A stretch of DNA of 64,000 nucleotides, from assembly GCF_000379725.1 (NCBI RefSeq), contig NZ_KB903624.1:62001-126000 (forward strand), written 5' to 3'. Positions 41,851 through 50,507 of this stretch are shown here, one piece after another. The notes under the pieces were generated by a model. That model was not told the DNA's origin. It saw only the letters and a list, made by a program, of their open reading frames with translations, and did not search any database. The stretch is from Cytophaga aurantiaca DSM 3654 (GTDB lineage: Bacteria > Bacteroidota > Bacteroidia > Cytophagales > Cytophagaceae). The position numbers and the translations under genes are program-made. Numbering within the stretch: position 1 is the first letter of the stretch; the number at the start of each line of letters is the position of its first letter.

Positions 41851-42777
41851 TTAAAGAAATAATGAACTAACCGATGCGTCGTTCTGGATCTGATAGATTG
41901 CTTTTGCAAACAAGTCAGCTACCGTAAGGACTTTAATTTTTGATGTTTCCTTGCGAAGAGGAATGGTATCTGTAACCAACATTTCTGTCAATACAGAATT
42001 TTCAATGTTCTCATATGCAGAACCGGAAAGAATCGGGTGTGTACAGATTGCACGCACACTCTTCGCCCCTTTATTCATGATCACTTCAGCAGCACGAGTT
42101 ATGGTACCACCTGTATCGATCAAGTCATCTACCAAGATTACATCTGCACCTTCAACATTACCGATCAATTGCATAGAAGCAATTTCATTGGCACGTTCAC
42201 GGTGCTTATCACACACAACGAATTCAGCTTTCAAATGCTTAGCAAATTCACGTGCACGTTTTACGCCACCTACATCCGGTGAAGCAATAATTAATTTATC
42301 TGACTGAATACTTCTTAAGTACGGAATAAAAATTGCCGCACCATCCAAGTGATCCACTGGAAAATCGAAGAAACCTTGTATCTGACCTGCGTGCAAATCG
42401 CATGTCATCAAACGGTCAACACCTGCAGCAGAAAGTAAGTTAGCAACCAATTTAGCCGCAATCGGCACTCTTGGTTTGTCTTTACGATCCTGACGTGCAT
42501 ACCCAAAATAAGGGATAATTGCTGCTACTTCTGCTGCTGAAGCTCTGCGAGCTGCATCAACCATAAGCATCAATTCCATTAAATTATCTGCATTCGGGAA
42601 CGTAGATTGGATGATATACACATCTTTTCCACGAACTGACTCATCGAAACTAACATAAATTTCACCATCGCTAAAACGTTTGATCGTTCTTTGGCCTAGT
42701 GGTTCTCCGTACGAAGCAGCGATTTTTTCTGCTAAGTAGTGTGAGTTCGTTCCTGCAAATAATTTTAGGGATGACAT
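41851..42777 (-). CDS. prs: Ribose-phosphate pyrophosphokinase
   Basis: 308 residues, full length. Motifs: RTIKRFSDGEIYVSFDESVRGKDVYIIQST, YARQDRKDKPRVPIAAKLVA (ATP/flexible loop), VDRLMTCDLHAGQIQGFF (Mg/ribose-5-P), and the PRPP loop VILVDDLIDTGGTI. It makes PRPP for nucleotide, His and Trp synthesis and is the source of substrate for the purF-like protein. Downstream of tRNA-Gln on the same strand and separated from it by a hairpin. Confidence 0.97.
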   Translation of the reverse strand: MSSLKLFAGTNSHYLAEKIAASYGEPLGQRTIKRFSDGEIYVSFDESVRGKDVYIIQSTFPNADNLMELMLMVDAARRASAAEVAAIIPYFGYARQDRKDKPRVPIAAKLVANLLSAAGVDRLMTCDLHAGQIQGFFDFPVDHLDGAAIFIPYLRSIQSDKLIIASPDVGGVKRAREFAKHLKAEFVVCDKHRERANEIASMQLIGNVEGADVILVDDLIDTGGTITRAAEVIMNKGAKSVRAICTHPILSGSAYENIENSVLTEMLVTDTIPLRKETSKIKVLTVADLFAKAIYQIQNDASVSSLFL

Positions 42778-42794
42778 ACCTTTTTAGGTTTGGT

Positions 42795-42838
42795 ATAAAA
42801 CTAAAACGATTTAACCCCATTCATTAGGATTAAATCGT
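42795..42838 (-). terminator. Hairpin after tRNA-Gln
   Basis: ACGATTTAA (42838 side) pairs with TTAAATCGT (42806 side) around a CC/GG-containing loop, then TTTTAGTTTTA on the minus strand. It would end or process the tRNA transcript before prs. Confidence 0.6.
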
Positions 42839-42848
42839 CTTTTGTTGT

Positions 42849-42920
42849 TGTCCGACTAGGTTTCGAACCTAGACTCTCCTGAACCAAAATCAGGCGTGTT
42901 GCCAGTTACACCATCGGACA
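42849..42920 (-). tRNA. tRNA-Gln (anticodon TTG)
   Basis: 72 nt without encoded CCA. Acceptor stem TGTCCGA/TCGGACA (7 bp), D-arm region GTGTAACTGGCAACAC, anticodon stem CCTGA/TCAGG with loop TTTTGGT (anticodon at 42885-42887), and T-arm CTAGG-TTCGAAA-CCTAG. It decodes CAA. A consensus promoter lies at 42962-42991. Confidence 0.95.
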
Positions 42921-42961
42921 ATCTGAAAGATAAATAAGTGCTTATTCGTCGTTTCGGAGTG

Positions 42962-42991
42962 CAAATATAAGGGAAAACTCATTTTTAGCAA
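42962..42991 (-). promoter_or_regulatory. Promoter of tRNA-Gln
   Basis: Minus strand TTG (42991-42989), exactly 19 nt, then TATATTTG (42969-42962), an exact TAnnTTTG. It predicts a short leader of about 35 nt before the mature tRNA. Confidence 0.7.
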
Positions 42992-43178
42992 AGTCTAATT
43001 GCATCTTTTTTTCCTTTTTAGAGAAATTTGGGTAAAAAGATGTACACAATAGGATTCAAGATCCTTGTAATAAGGAGTTTCAGTTTAAAATGCATGGATT
43101 AGATATTTCAAAGATAAAATCAATAAGCTTATTTAAGCCATCAAGAGAGTTGGCAAACATGGCCCAATAGAACTTTTA

Positions 43179-43348
43179 ATCCCGTAGGGATGAAATATCT
43201 GTAGCAAAGAAATGGATAAATAGAAAATCGTACGAGTCCCATCGGGACGGAATATTTATAGTTATTCGTCGCTCCTAGACGGAGCTCCGTGCGTAAAGAT
43301 TTATAGGTTAGTTATTTTCTACAGATATGTTACTCCTAACGGAGTAAT
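43179..43348. repeat. Cluster of REP-like palindromic repeats
   Basis: Units: ATCCCGTAGGGAT then GAAATATCTGTAG (43179-43204); GTCCCATCGGGAC then GGAATATTTATAG (43236-43261); an inverted unit CTACAGATAT then TTACTCCTAACGGAGTAA (43319-43348); and between them CGCTCCTAGACGGAGC. This occupies the otherwise geneless 42993-43474, together with AT-rich spacer. Confidence 0.75.
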
Positions 43349-43474
43349 TACGAAGATCGATAAAGTTGGTGTTGAATTTATAGAATCGTTATTACCTCTT
43401 TTATACAAATGATTTTTTAGCGAAACTCAAACAAGTCGTCGGGCCACTAAAACTGTGCAAATAGAAACCATCCT

Positions 43475-44350
43475 TTACTTTCCCCTAATCGTGCGCTCAA
43501 TTTCAGCCCACTCTTCTTTTGTTACCACATCCAGACCATTAAACTCTCCCGCACCTTTCAACCATTCTCCTCCATCTATGGTCACAATTTCGCCGGTCAT
43601 ATAAGCAGAATATTCTGAAAGCAGATACGAAGCCAGATTCGCTAATTCTTCATGTTTACCAAAACGTTTTAATGGAATGCGATTTTCGGGTTCAAACAAT
43701 TCTGCGATCTGCCCCGGGAACAATCTGCTCCAGGCTCCTTCTGTTGGAAACGGTCCTGGTGCAATCGCATTAAATCGAATATTGTATTTTGCCCATTCAA
43801 CAGCCAGTGATTTTGTTAATGCAATGACACCTGCTTTTGCACAGGCAGATGGCACCACATAGCCAGAACCAGTAGTGGCATATGTTGTCACAATACTTAA
43901 AACCGTTGCTGGTATTTTATTATCGATCCAGTATTTACCAAATGTCAGCACACAATTGTATGTACCTTTCAATACAATATCAACCACCACATCAAATGCC
44001 TTTGGTGATAAATGCTCGGTTGGACTCACAAAATTACCAGCCGCATTATTTAACAAACCATCTACTCTTCCAAAACGCTCTACAGATTTTTGAAGTAATT
44101 CTTCTACTTGACGATAGTCGCGTACATCGCAGGCTACGGGCAATACTTCACCACCAGTTAATTGCTCCAGTTCTTTTGCAGTTGCTTCCAACACATCTAA
44201 TTTTCTGCTGGTGATAACTATTTTAGCACCCAGCTGCAACAGCATCTGTGCCATGCTTTTACCTAGCCCTGTGCCCCCGCCGGTTACTACGATTACTTTA
44301 TTTTTAAATGCTTCTGCCTGAAGCATAGGTTTGAATACATTTAATTCCAT
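43475..44350 (-). CDS. SDR oxidoreductase, 2,4-dienoyl-CoA reductase-like
   Basis: 291 residues. Rossmann motif VVTGGGTGLGKSMAQ, cofactor-selecting ITSRKLDVLEATAKEL, NNAAGNF, and catalytic region SIVTTYATTGSGYVVPSACAKAGVIALTKSLAVEW. The Tyr of the usual YxxxK is replaced by a SxxxK arrangement, and TSRK, NAAGNF and PGP(F)xTEGAWSRL are features of DECR-type enzymes, which reduce 2,4-dienoyl-CoA with NADPH during unsaturated fatty acid oxidation. No fatty-acid genes lie beside it, so substrate assignment rests on motifs only. Divergent from the OmpA-family gene. Confidence 0.82.
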   Translation of the reverse strand: MELNVFKPMLQAEAFKNKVIVVTGGGTGLGKSMAQMLLQLGAKIVITSRKLDVLEATAKELEQLTGGEVLPVACDVRDYRQVEELLQKSVERFGRVDGLLNNAAGNFVSPTEHLSPKAFDVVVDIVLKGTYNCVLTFGKYWIDNKIPATVLSIVTTYATTGSGYVVPSACAKAGVIALTKSLAVEWAKYNIRFNAIAPGPFPTEGAWSRLFPGQIAELFEPENRIPLKRFGKHEELANLASYLLSEYSAYMTGEIVTIDGGEWLKGAGEFNGLDVVTKEEWAEIERTIRGK

Positions 44351-44481
44351 AGTGTATAAAAGTTAATAGTCAAAATATCTTTGGCCAGAATAATAAATAT
44401 GTATTTTTACATATATACCGTAAAGTAAATATAACAAACGCTATTCAAGTTCTTTTGTTCACCAACAATTTAAATATGTAC

Positions 44482-45450
44482 ATGAAAAAAACCGGTTTAA
44501 TCCATCTTATTATTGGCATTTCATTGAGTATTGGCTTTCTTTTAAGTTCTTCCTGTATTGTTTCTAAAAAGAAATATGACGCGTTAAGCAAACGTACTTC
44601 AGCACTGGAAGCAGACAAGGCAGCATGTGAAGAAAATTTCAAAAATTTAGTGATCGAACAGGCTGCATTAAAAAAACGATACGATAGTTTACTTGCCGTA
44701 AGCAATGAATTATTAAAAGATACAACAGACCTTGGTGCAGCACTTCGCAAAACGCAGGCAAATTATGAAGCACTGAATGCTACGTATGATCGTTTATTAT
44801 CTACACACAACAAGATCATAAACTACAATGCTGCGGAATTGGAAAAGCTGAACAAAAGTTTAGCGAAACGTGAATTGGAAGTTGGTAAACTACAAGCCGA
44901 TTTAACAGAACGCGAACGTAGAGTTAAAGAATTAGAAAAAGTAATTGCAGATAAAGACCGCGCTGTAGAAGAACTTCGCAACAAAGTCGTTTCTGCTTTA
45001 TTAAACTACAAGGATAAAGATCTGACCATTCAAGTAAAAGATGGTAAAGTATATGTATCCTTAGCTGAACAATTGTTATTCAAATCAGGCTCTACAGAAG
45101 TGGATCCAAAAGGTATTGAAGCGTTAAAAAAATTAGCTGCTGTTTTAAAAGAACAAAAAGACATTACCATTATGGTTGAAGGTCATACCGATGATGTGCC
45201 GATTTCAAAAGGTACAAATGGTATGAAAGACAACTGGGATCTGAGTGTATTGCGTGCAACATCCATCACGCGTATCTTAACAGGTGCAGGTGTTGATCCG
45301 ATCCATGTTGTGCCTGCAGGTCATGGCGAATTCATGCCGGTTGCTCAGGGGAAAACAGCTGAAGCAAGAAGCCAAAACAGACGTACAGAAATTATTCTTA
45401 GTCCGAACCTGAATGAATTGTACAAATTGTTAGACGCGACGAAACAATAA
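44482..45450 (+). CDS. OmpA-family lipoprotein with coiled coil
   Basis: About 322 residues. Lipoprotein signal MKKTGLIHLIIGISLSIGFL ending SSSC (lipobox Cys about 25); ATG at 44476 is an alternative start. A coiled coil spans about residues 30-180 (LEADKAACEENFKNLVIEQAA, LAKRELEVGKLQADLTERERRVKEL). The C-terminal OmpA/MotB peptidoglycan-binding domain has LLFKSGSTEVDPKGIEALKKLA, VEGHTDDVPI and ARSQNRRTEIIL. It is anchored in the outer membrane and ties it to peptidoglycan; the coiled coil may span the periplasm. A TATCTTTG box lies about 100 nt upstream. Confidence 0.9.
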   Translation: MKKTGLIHLIIGISLSIGFLLSSSCIVSKKKYDALSKRTSALEADKAACEENFKNLVIEQAALKKRYDSLLAVSNELLKDTTDLGAALRKTQANYEALNATYDRLLSTHNKIINYNAAELEKLNKSLAKRELEVGKLQADLTERERRVKELEKVIADKDRAVEELRNKVVSALLNYKDKDLTIQVKDGKVYVSLAEQLLFKSGSTEVDPKGIEALKKLAAVLKEQKDITIMVEGHTDDVPISKGTNGMKDNWDLSVLRATSITRILTGAGVDPIHVVPAGHGEFMPVAQGKTAEARSQNRRTEIILSPNLNELYKLLDATKQ

Positions 45451-45459
45451 ATCAATTAT

Positions 45460-45576
45460 CCGTCACATAAATGTGACGGCAATGAAAGCTGAGCCTATGT
45501 TAATTTAAAGTATTGTCGCGCTTCATTGCCGTTGTGCTTTAGCCAACGGTTAGGATGATTTACGAAATACTTTAAA
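45460..45576. repeat. Nested inverted repeats between OmpA-family and DUF937-like genes
   Basis: CCGTCACA-TAAA-TGTGACGG (45460-45479) is followed by TTTAAAGTATT (45504-45514) and AATACTTTAAA (45566-45576), a perfect 11-bp pair enclosing hairpin CCGTTG/CAACGG (45529-45549). CGGCAATGAA and TTCATTGCCG also pair across the region. No T tract follows. Confidence 0.55.
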
Positions 45577-45643
45577 CGACTTCACAACAGTTCAAAAAAT
45601 CAAATTCATAATTTATCATTCATAACTCCTAATTAACAAACAT

Positions 45644-46114
45644 ATGTTAGATCAACTTATTCAAACAGCACAACAACACCTGGGCCCACAATTGCAGCAA
45701 ATTGGCGTTAAGCCTGAACAGTTAGGAAGCGTTTTCAACGTTGCTCAGGATACTGTTACAGATGGTTTAAAAAGCGAAGCTACTAGTGGAGGATTGGATT
45801 CTGTAATGAGCCTATTCAATGGCAACGGAGGAAATTTACAATCGAATTCGATCGTATCTTCTTTGTCTAACAATTTCGTTTCATCGTTAGCAAGTAAATT
45901 GGGTATGGACCAATCTATGGCAACTAAAGTTTCAGGAGTTGTAATACCATTCATTATGGAAAAATTCTCCGGTTCAGAAACAGGATCTGCTTCTTCTCCA
46001 ACAGACTTAATTTCTAAATTGGGCTTTGGTGATATTACAAGTTCATTAGGTGGTCTACTTGGCGGCAGTGATAAAGGCGGCGATCTATTAGGCGGCTTAG
46101 GAAAATTATTCTAA
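45644..46114 (+). CDS. DUF937/YidB-like protein
   Basis: 156 residues: MLDQLIQTAQQHLGPQLQQIGVKPEQLG, SSLSNNFVSSLASKLGMDQSMATKVSGVVIPFIMEKFSG, then a Gly/Ser-rich tail (SSLGGLLGGSDKGGDLLGGLGKLF). This is the layout of DUF937/YidB-like proteins, small helical proteins with glycine-rich ends, of unknown function. No signal peptide. Monocistronic, with a terminator at 46138-46170. Confidence 0.75.
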   Translation: MLDQLIQTAQQHLGPQLQQIGVKPEQLGSVFNVAQDTVTDGLKSEATSGGLDSVMSLFNGNGGNLQSNSIVSSLSNNFVSSLASKLGMDQSMATKVSGVVIPFIMEKFSGSETGSASSPTDLISKLGFGDITSSLGGLLGGSDKGGDLLGGLGKLF

Positions 46115-46137
46115 TTAATAATTATATAATCTAATTT

Positions 46138-46170
46138 AAAGTCTGAATGGGTAACTATTCAGACTTTTTT
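46138..46170 (+). terminator. Rho-independent terminator
   Basis: AAAGTCTGAAT (46138-46148) pairs perfectly with ATTCAGACTTT (46157-46167), followed by a T run. Confidence 0.9.
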
Positions 46171-46221
46171 ATTTCATAGGTGATGAATTCATTGTTATAT
46201 TTGATCTTCTAAGTGTGTGAT

Positions 46222-47001
46222 ATGAGTAAATTCAAAATTATTATAGATCGGTTAACTGTTCAGATTAAAATTGCTTTAACAGAACTAAATAATGAAATCG
46301 TCAAACTAAAAGTATTCTGGGCCAACAGTACGTCAAAGGCCAAGATGTCCATGATTTTTTTACTGGGCATGTACATTCTTCCAATTATCTCAAACTTTAT
46401 ACTTGCAGCATTATTTGCCGTAAATATTGACAGCATAAAAGGTTTGGACCAAACAACACTGATTTATATAGGCATATTGGTATTTTGTACATCTACCTTT
46501 TCAATCATTTCTACTACATTGTTGTCCATTGCCTGTGGGTATTTATTCGGGTGGTCATGTTTCCCCATACTATTGGCAATGTTTACGGTAAGTTCATTAG
46601 TGGGTTATTATCTGGCAAATCTATTTGATCAGCAAACAATCATGAGCTGGATAGGAGCAAATGAAGTAGCATATCAATTTATCGAAAAATTAAAAAAGCG
46701 CTTAAACTTCATGGTTTTCGTAATGCGTGTAACTCCTATTCTTCCTTTCACGGTTACCAACGTACTTTGTTCCTATTTATCTGTACCGTTAAAAAATTAT
46801 TTAGGAATGAGCTTTATAGGCATAGGCGCAAGACTAGCTATAGCTGTTTACACAGGAACTCAAATCAATTCTTTTGTTACCATGGAAGATGACCCGATCT
46901 ATAAATATCAAAAATATGCCCTATGGATTGGCTCATTCTTATTATTCGGAATATTGTATTATCTGGTAATGAAAGAAAAGGATAAAGCCCTGAATGCATA
47001 A
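46222..47001 (+). CDS. TVP38/TMEM64 (VTT/DedA-like) membrane protein
   Basis: About 259 residues from ATG 46222 (MSKFKIIIDRLTVQ); a GTG three codons earlier is possible. About six membrane segments. VTT-domain pattern: ACGYLFGWSCFPILLAMFTVSSLVGYYLANLF, then RLNFMVFVMRVTPILPFTVTNVLCSYLSVPLKNYLGMSFIGIG. The family has been linked to lipid scrambling and flipping in related DedA proteins. Stand-alone gene. Confidence 0.85.
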   Translation: MSKFKIIIDRLTVQIKIALTELNNEIVKLKVFWANSTSKAKMSMIFLLGMYILPIISNFILAALFAVNIDSIKGLDQTTLIYIGILVFCTSTFSIISTTLLSIACGYLFGWSCFPILLAMFTVSSLVGYYLANLFDQQTIMSWIGANEVAYQFIEKLKKRLNFMVFVMRVTPILPFTVTNVLCSYLSVPLKNYLGMSFIGIGARLAIAVYTGTQINSFVTMEDDPIYKYQKYALWIGSFLLFGILYYLVMKEKDKALNA

Positions 47002-47060
47002 CAATTGATCCATATTGATTAAATTAGAACCGAGACAATTTAAATAACTACAATCCCTCT

Positions 47061-48536
47061 ATGAAAAAACTTTTACTTATACTCTCTTTGCTTTCTGCAA
47101 GTAACTACACAGTATTCGGACAGGCTGAAGGCAGTGTTGTTTCTGCAACAGCTCGTGCAGGTGTTGCCACAACTTTTGTAACGGATTATCAAAGTATCGG
47201 TATCAACCCGGCCAATCTTGGATTGCGTTCAAAATACGAAACCAAACACATAACATTTGGCTTCCTGGAAATGAATGCTTCTGCGTTCGCAAAAGGTGTT
47301 ACCAAACAGCAAATGAACGATTACATTTTCAGTGGTGATACCTTATCTCCGGCAGGTCAAACAAATGCTGCCAATCTATTTGCAAACAACAACATTTCTG
47401 CCAATATAGATATAATGGTATTGGGTATTGCTTTTCAATACGATAAATTAGGAGGCCTTGCTTTCAGTGTAAACGATGTCATGCGCGGCAATGGTAACCT
47501 TTCACAAAACTTTACAAGTTTTGCTTTTTCAGGTGCTTTATCAACACAGTACTTTGATCAGTTGAGAACCAATAATGGGACTACGGTAGCAAACGATCCG
47601 AATCAATATGCTTACTATAATTCACCTGCAGGTGGAAATGGAATTGATGCAGGTCTTTCTACCGCTGGTGTATCACTGGGTCAGGTATTTAAAGGTACCA
47701 ATGTAAAGGCGCATTATTACAGAACATTTAATGCAGCATATGGTAGAGAAGTATACAGAAACGATGTATTTAATGTAAGTGCCGGTGTTGGCTTAAAATA
47801 TGTAATGGGATATTATTACATGGATATACAATCTAAAGATGGTGTATTACAAGGTAATGTTGCTGATAACCCAACATTCTCATCGCTTTCAACCAACTTC
47901 AATATTCCTGATAAAGATAATGGCGGAAACTTCATCAATCCGGTAGGACAAGGATTTGGATTTGATATCGGTGCAACAGCTGAAATTTATGAAAAACTAA
48001 AAGTCGGTATTTCATTGGTGAATGTTGGCGGTATTAAATACACTAAAAATACGTATGAAGTAAAAGATACAACGATCAATGAATTAAAATTCGATCAATC
48101 TACCGCAGATGCCTTCAACCAAACCGTTTACTGGAAAGAAGGACAATCCTTTACTGCTAAATTACCAACTACATTACGTTTCGGTGCTAGTATAGCTCTA
48201 TTGGAAAAAAGACTTGAAGTGGGTGGTGATATTATTGTTCCCTTAAACAAAGCTGCCGGCAATATCAACACTGCAATGTTTGCTGTAGGTGGTGACTTTT
48301 ATTTAAAGAGATGGATCAAATTATCTTCCGGTGCATCTATCGGAGGTAATTATGCAAACACGTTAGATGGCTATTCTACCCACGTGTGTGTACCATTCGG
48401 TTTCACACTTATCGCCGGAGAAAATGGCGGTTGGGAAGTTGGTGTGTCTACAAGAGATATTATCAGTTTAATTGATGCCAACGGAAAAAGCCCGCTATAC
48501 TCAGCTGGTCTTTGCATGTTCAGATTCAGAGTTTAA
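47061..48536 (+). CDS. Outer-membrane beta-barrel protein (DUF5723-like)
   Basis: 491 residues with signal peptide (MKKLLLILSLLSASNYTVFG). The early ATARAGVATTFVTDYQSIGINPANLG motif and the many alternating aromatic/glycine strands ending in a terminal MFRFRV are typical of Bacteroidota DUF5723/PorV-like barrels. Several internal strands (KLKVGISLVNVGGIKYTKNTYEVKDT, RLEVGGDIIVPLNKA) fit the FadL-like superfamily. Substrate not identifiable. It starts 59 nt after the VTT gene and ends at a very strong terminator. Confidence 0.82.
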   Translation: MKKLLLILSLLSASNYTVFGQAEGSVVSATARAGVATTFVTDYQSIGINPANLGLRSKYETKHITFGFLEMNASAFAKGVTKQQMNDYIFSGDTLSPAGQTNAANLFANNNISANIDIMVLGIAFQYDKLGGLAFSVNDVMRGNGNLSQNFTSFAFSGALSTQYFDQLRTNNGTTVANDPNQYAYYNSPAGGNGIDAGLSTAGVSLGQVFKGTNVKAHYYRTFNAAYGREVYRNDVFNVSAGVGLKYVMGYYYMDIQSKDGVLQGNVADNPTFSSLSTNFNIPDKDNGGNFINPVGQGFGFDIGATAEIYEKLKVGISLVNVGGIKYTKNTYEVKDTTINELKFDQSTADAFNQTVYWKEGQSFTAKLPTTLRFGASIALLEKRLEVGGDIIVPLNKAAGNINTAMFAVGGDFYLKRWIKLSSGASIGGNYANTLDGYSTHVCVPFGFTLIAGENGGWEVGVSTRDIISLIDANGKSPLYSAGLCMFRFRV

Positions 48537-48590
48537 CTAGTTACTAGTTTCCAGTTGCTAGACAACGGAATGTTCTAGTAGACAATTTAT

Positions 48591-48637
48591 AAAAGCAAAA
48601 TCCCGATAGAAATTCTTTCTATCGGGATTTTGCTTTT
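48591..48637. terminator. Bidirectional rho-independent terminator
   Basis: A perfect 22-bp stem (48591-48612 with 48616-48637) with a 3-nt loop; its core is TCCCGATAGAAA and the ends are AAAAGC/GCTTTT. It lies between the barrel gene and the convergent rhodanese. Confidence 0.93.
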
Positions 48638-48695
48638 ATACTCTTTTAGCGTTTATATGCTTTTAGAATTCAGCGTTAGGCCTTCGGCCTTATTA

Positions 48696-49013
48696 TTACA
48701 TTACATCCAGATCTTCATCGATCTCATCTCTCCAGGCAAGAATACCACCTGCAAGATTATATAGATTTTCATAACCAAAATTGCTTTCTAAAAACATAAT
48801 CGCATTTGCGCTACGTTTACCGCTTTTGCAATGAATGATTACTTGTTTATCTTTTGAAATTTTATCAACGTTTTGAGGAATCGTACCAAGCGGAATCAAT
48901 TCACCACCGATCTGAGCAGATTCGAATTCAGCAGGCTCACGCACATCTATTAATTGTATATCTGCACCTGAATCCAACAATGTTTTAAGCTCACTTACAC
49001 TTATCTCTTTCAT
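48696..49013 (-). CDS. Single-domain rhodanese-like sulfurtransferase
   Basis: 105 residues: SELKTLLDSGADIQLIDVREPAEFESAQIGGELIPLG, then the active loop IIHCKSGKRSANAI with catalytic Cys near residue 59, and YENLYNLAGGILAWRDEID. Cytoplasmic persulfide carrier (GlpE/PspE type). Its position 91 nt downstream of the siroheme/sulfite reductase genes fits a role in sulfur trafficking (inference). Confidence 0.92.
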   Translation of the reverse strand: MKEISVSELKTLLDSGADIQLIDVREPAEFESAQIGGELIPLGTIPQNVDKISKDKQVIIHCKSGKRSANAIMFLESNFGYENLYNLAGGILAWRDEIDEDLDVM

Positions 49014-49104
49014 AATGATCTTTTCTTGTTATGACCAAAGTTACCTATTTCTTTATGTATTTGGAATGAAGTAAATATTATTTTTTCATCTATCAGATGC
49101 ACTG

Positions 49105-49728
49105 TTACTTAGGTTCATCTTTCATGGCTTTCGTAATCTCATCCATCTTTTTTACTTTATATTCAAAATCACCCTTTAATTTATTCCGTATTTCATTTAA
49201 CTGCTGCAGGATCGCATCAATGCTATCGGGTAAAACATCCTCAAGCAATTCACGCATACGTTTTGCAAATGTTGGTGACTGTCCGTTTGTAGAGATAGCA
49301 ATTTTCAACGCGCCTTTTTGGACAATGGAACCCAGATAAAAATCACACAACTCCGGTGTATCTGCAACATTGATAAGAATCCCTTTTTGTTTTGCATCAA
49401 TTTGTACTTGTGCATTCAACATGTGTATACAGGTTGCTGCTATTATAAGATCTGCGTCTTCTATATCATGCGGTGCATATGCTTTGTGTATCAGCTTCAA
49501 ACCGGGATGTTTCTCTGTCCAGTCTGCAATGGTCTGACTGATCTCCGGCGCCACAACTTTAATAGATGCAGCCGGACTATTTTTCAAAATAGCACCAACT
49601 TTTTCAGTGCCTACAGCACCGCCACCAATTACAACAATGTGTAACTTATCCATTCTAAAAAAAACAGGAAAGAGTTCATTCTCTTTCCCGCTTTGATTTT
49701 TTACTTCTATGTGGTTTGATACATCCAT
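49105..49728 (-). CDS. Precorrin-2 dehydrogenase/sirohydrochlorin ferrochelatase domain (siroheme synthase N-terminal)
   Basis: 207 residues. NELFPVFFRMDKLHIVVIGGGAVGTEKVGAIL is the NAD-binding start of the CysG-N/Met8 family; AATCIHMLNAQVQIDAKQKGILINVAD and GSIVQKGALKIAISTNGQSPTFAKRMRELLE follow. It oxidises precorrin-2 and inserts iron to give siroheme. It follows cobA by 7 nt, so the pair replaces the fused CysG of enterics and supplies cofactor to the reductase upstream. The first ~20 residues are an extension. Confidence 0.9.
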   Translation of the reverse strand: MDVSNHIEVKNQSGKENELFPVFFRMDKLHIVVIGGGAVGTEKVGAILKNSPAASIKVVAPEISQTIADWTEKHPGLKLIHKAYAPHDIEDADLIIAATCIHMLNAQVQIDAKQKGILINVADTPELCDFYLGSIVQKGALKIAISTNGQSPTFAKRMRELLEDVLPDSIDAILQQLNEIRNKLKGDFEYKVKKMDEITKAMKDEPK

Positions 49729-49735
49729 AGGAATA

Positions 49736-50506
49736 TTACTTCTTGTTTGTTGTATCGTTGATCTCTTTTATTTTATCGATTACATATTCCGGATGCAAGC
49801 GAACTACTTCTCCGATCACAATAACTGCAGGCGATGAGATACCAGATTTTGCAACAATATCTACAATTGTAGCTGCCGTGCCTAGTACATACTGCTCATC
49901 CGGCATGGTACCATTGTGAATGATTGCAACTGGTAAACCAGCTTTTCCTTCATCAATAAAAAGCTGAATAATTTCTTTAAGCTTGGTCATACCCATCAAT
50001 ACAACAACGGTTGCGTTTGATTTCGCTGCAATTTGTATATCTGCTGAAAGCTGGTGATCGCGTGTCGTTCCTGTTAGTACCCAAAAGCTATCGTTCACAC
50101 CGCGGCGTGTCAATGGGATTCTCTGTAATTCTGGTACTGCAATGCTACTGGAGATACCGGGAATTACTTCTGTAGGAATATTAAACGATTCAACATAAAC
50201 CAATTCTTCATGTCCTCTTCCAAAGATAAACGGATCGCCTCCTTTTAAACGCACTACATGTCCATGCTTTAACGCATGTTCAACTAACAATGCATTTATT
50301 TCGTCTTGTGGAAACTGGCAAACACCTTTCTTTTTCCCAACAAAAACCTGTATGGCTTTAATCGGCGCAAAGCTTAAAATTTCTTCGTGTATCAATGCAT
50401 CATACAACACTACATCTGCTGATGACAAGGCTCTCATTCCTTTTAACGTGATCAATTCAGGATCACCCGGGCCCGCACCAACCAATGTTACTTTAGGATG
50501 TTGCAT
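49736..50506 (-). CDS. cobA: Uroporphyrinogen-III C-methyltransferase
   Basis: 256 residues of SUMT type. VTLVGAGPGDPELITLKGMRALSSADVVLYDALI, VRLKGGDPFIFGRGHEE (SAM site), VVPGIS-type EVIPGISSSIAVPELQRIPLTRRGV, and ATVVVLMGMTKL. It makes precorrin-2 from uroporphyrinogen III. One nt after the reductase gene and 7 nt before the siroheme dehydrogenase gene; clearly one operon. Confidence 0.96.
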   Translation of the reverse strand: MQHPKVTLVGAGPGDPELITLKGMRALSSADVVLYDALIHEEILSFAPIKAIQVFVGKKKGVCQFPQDEINALLVEHALKHGHVVRLKGGDPFIFGRGHEELVYVESFNIPTEVIPGISSSIAVPELQRIPLTRRGVNDSFWVLTGTTRDHQLSADIQIAAKSNATVVVLMGMTKLKEIIQLFIDEGKAGLPVAIIHNGTMPDEQYVLGTAATIVDIVAKSGISSPAVIVIGEVVRLHPEYVIDKIKEINDTTNKK

Positions 50507-50507
50507 G

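Noticed and set aside
43179-43348. Possible CRISPR array.
   Set aside because: Units are palindromic, of varying sequence and irregular spacing, in both orientations, with no cas genes.
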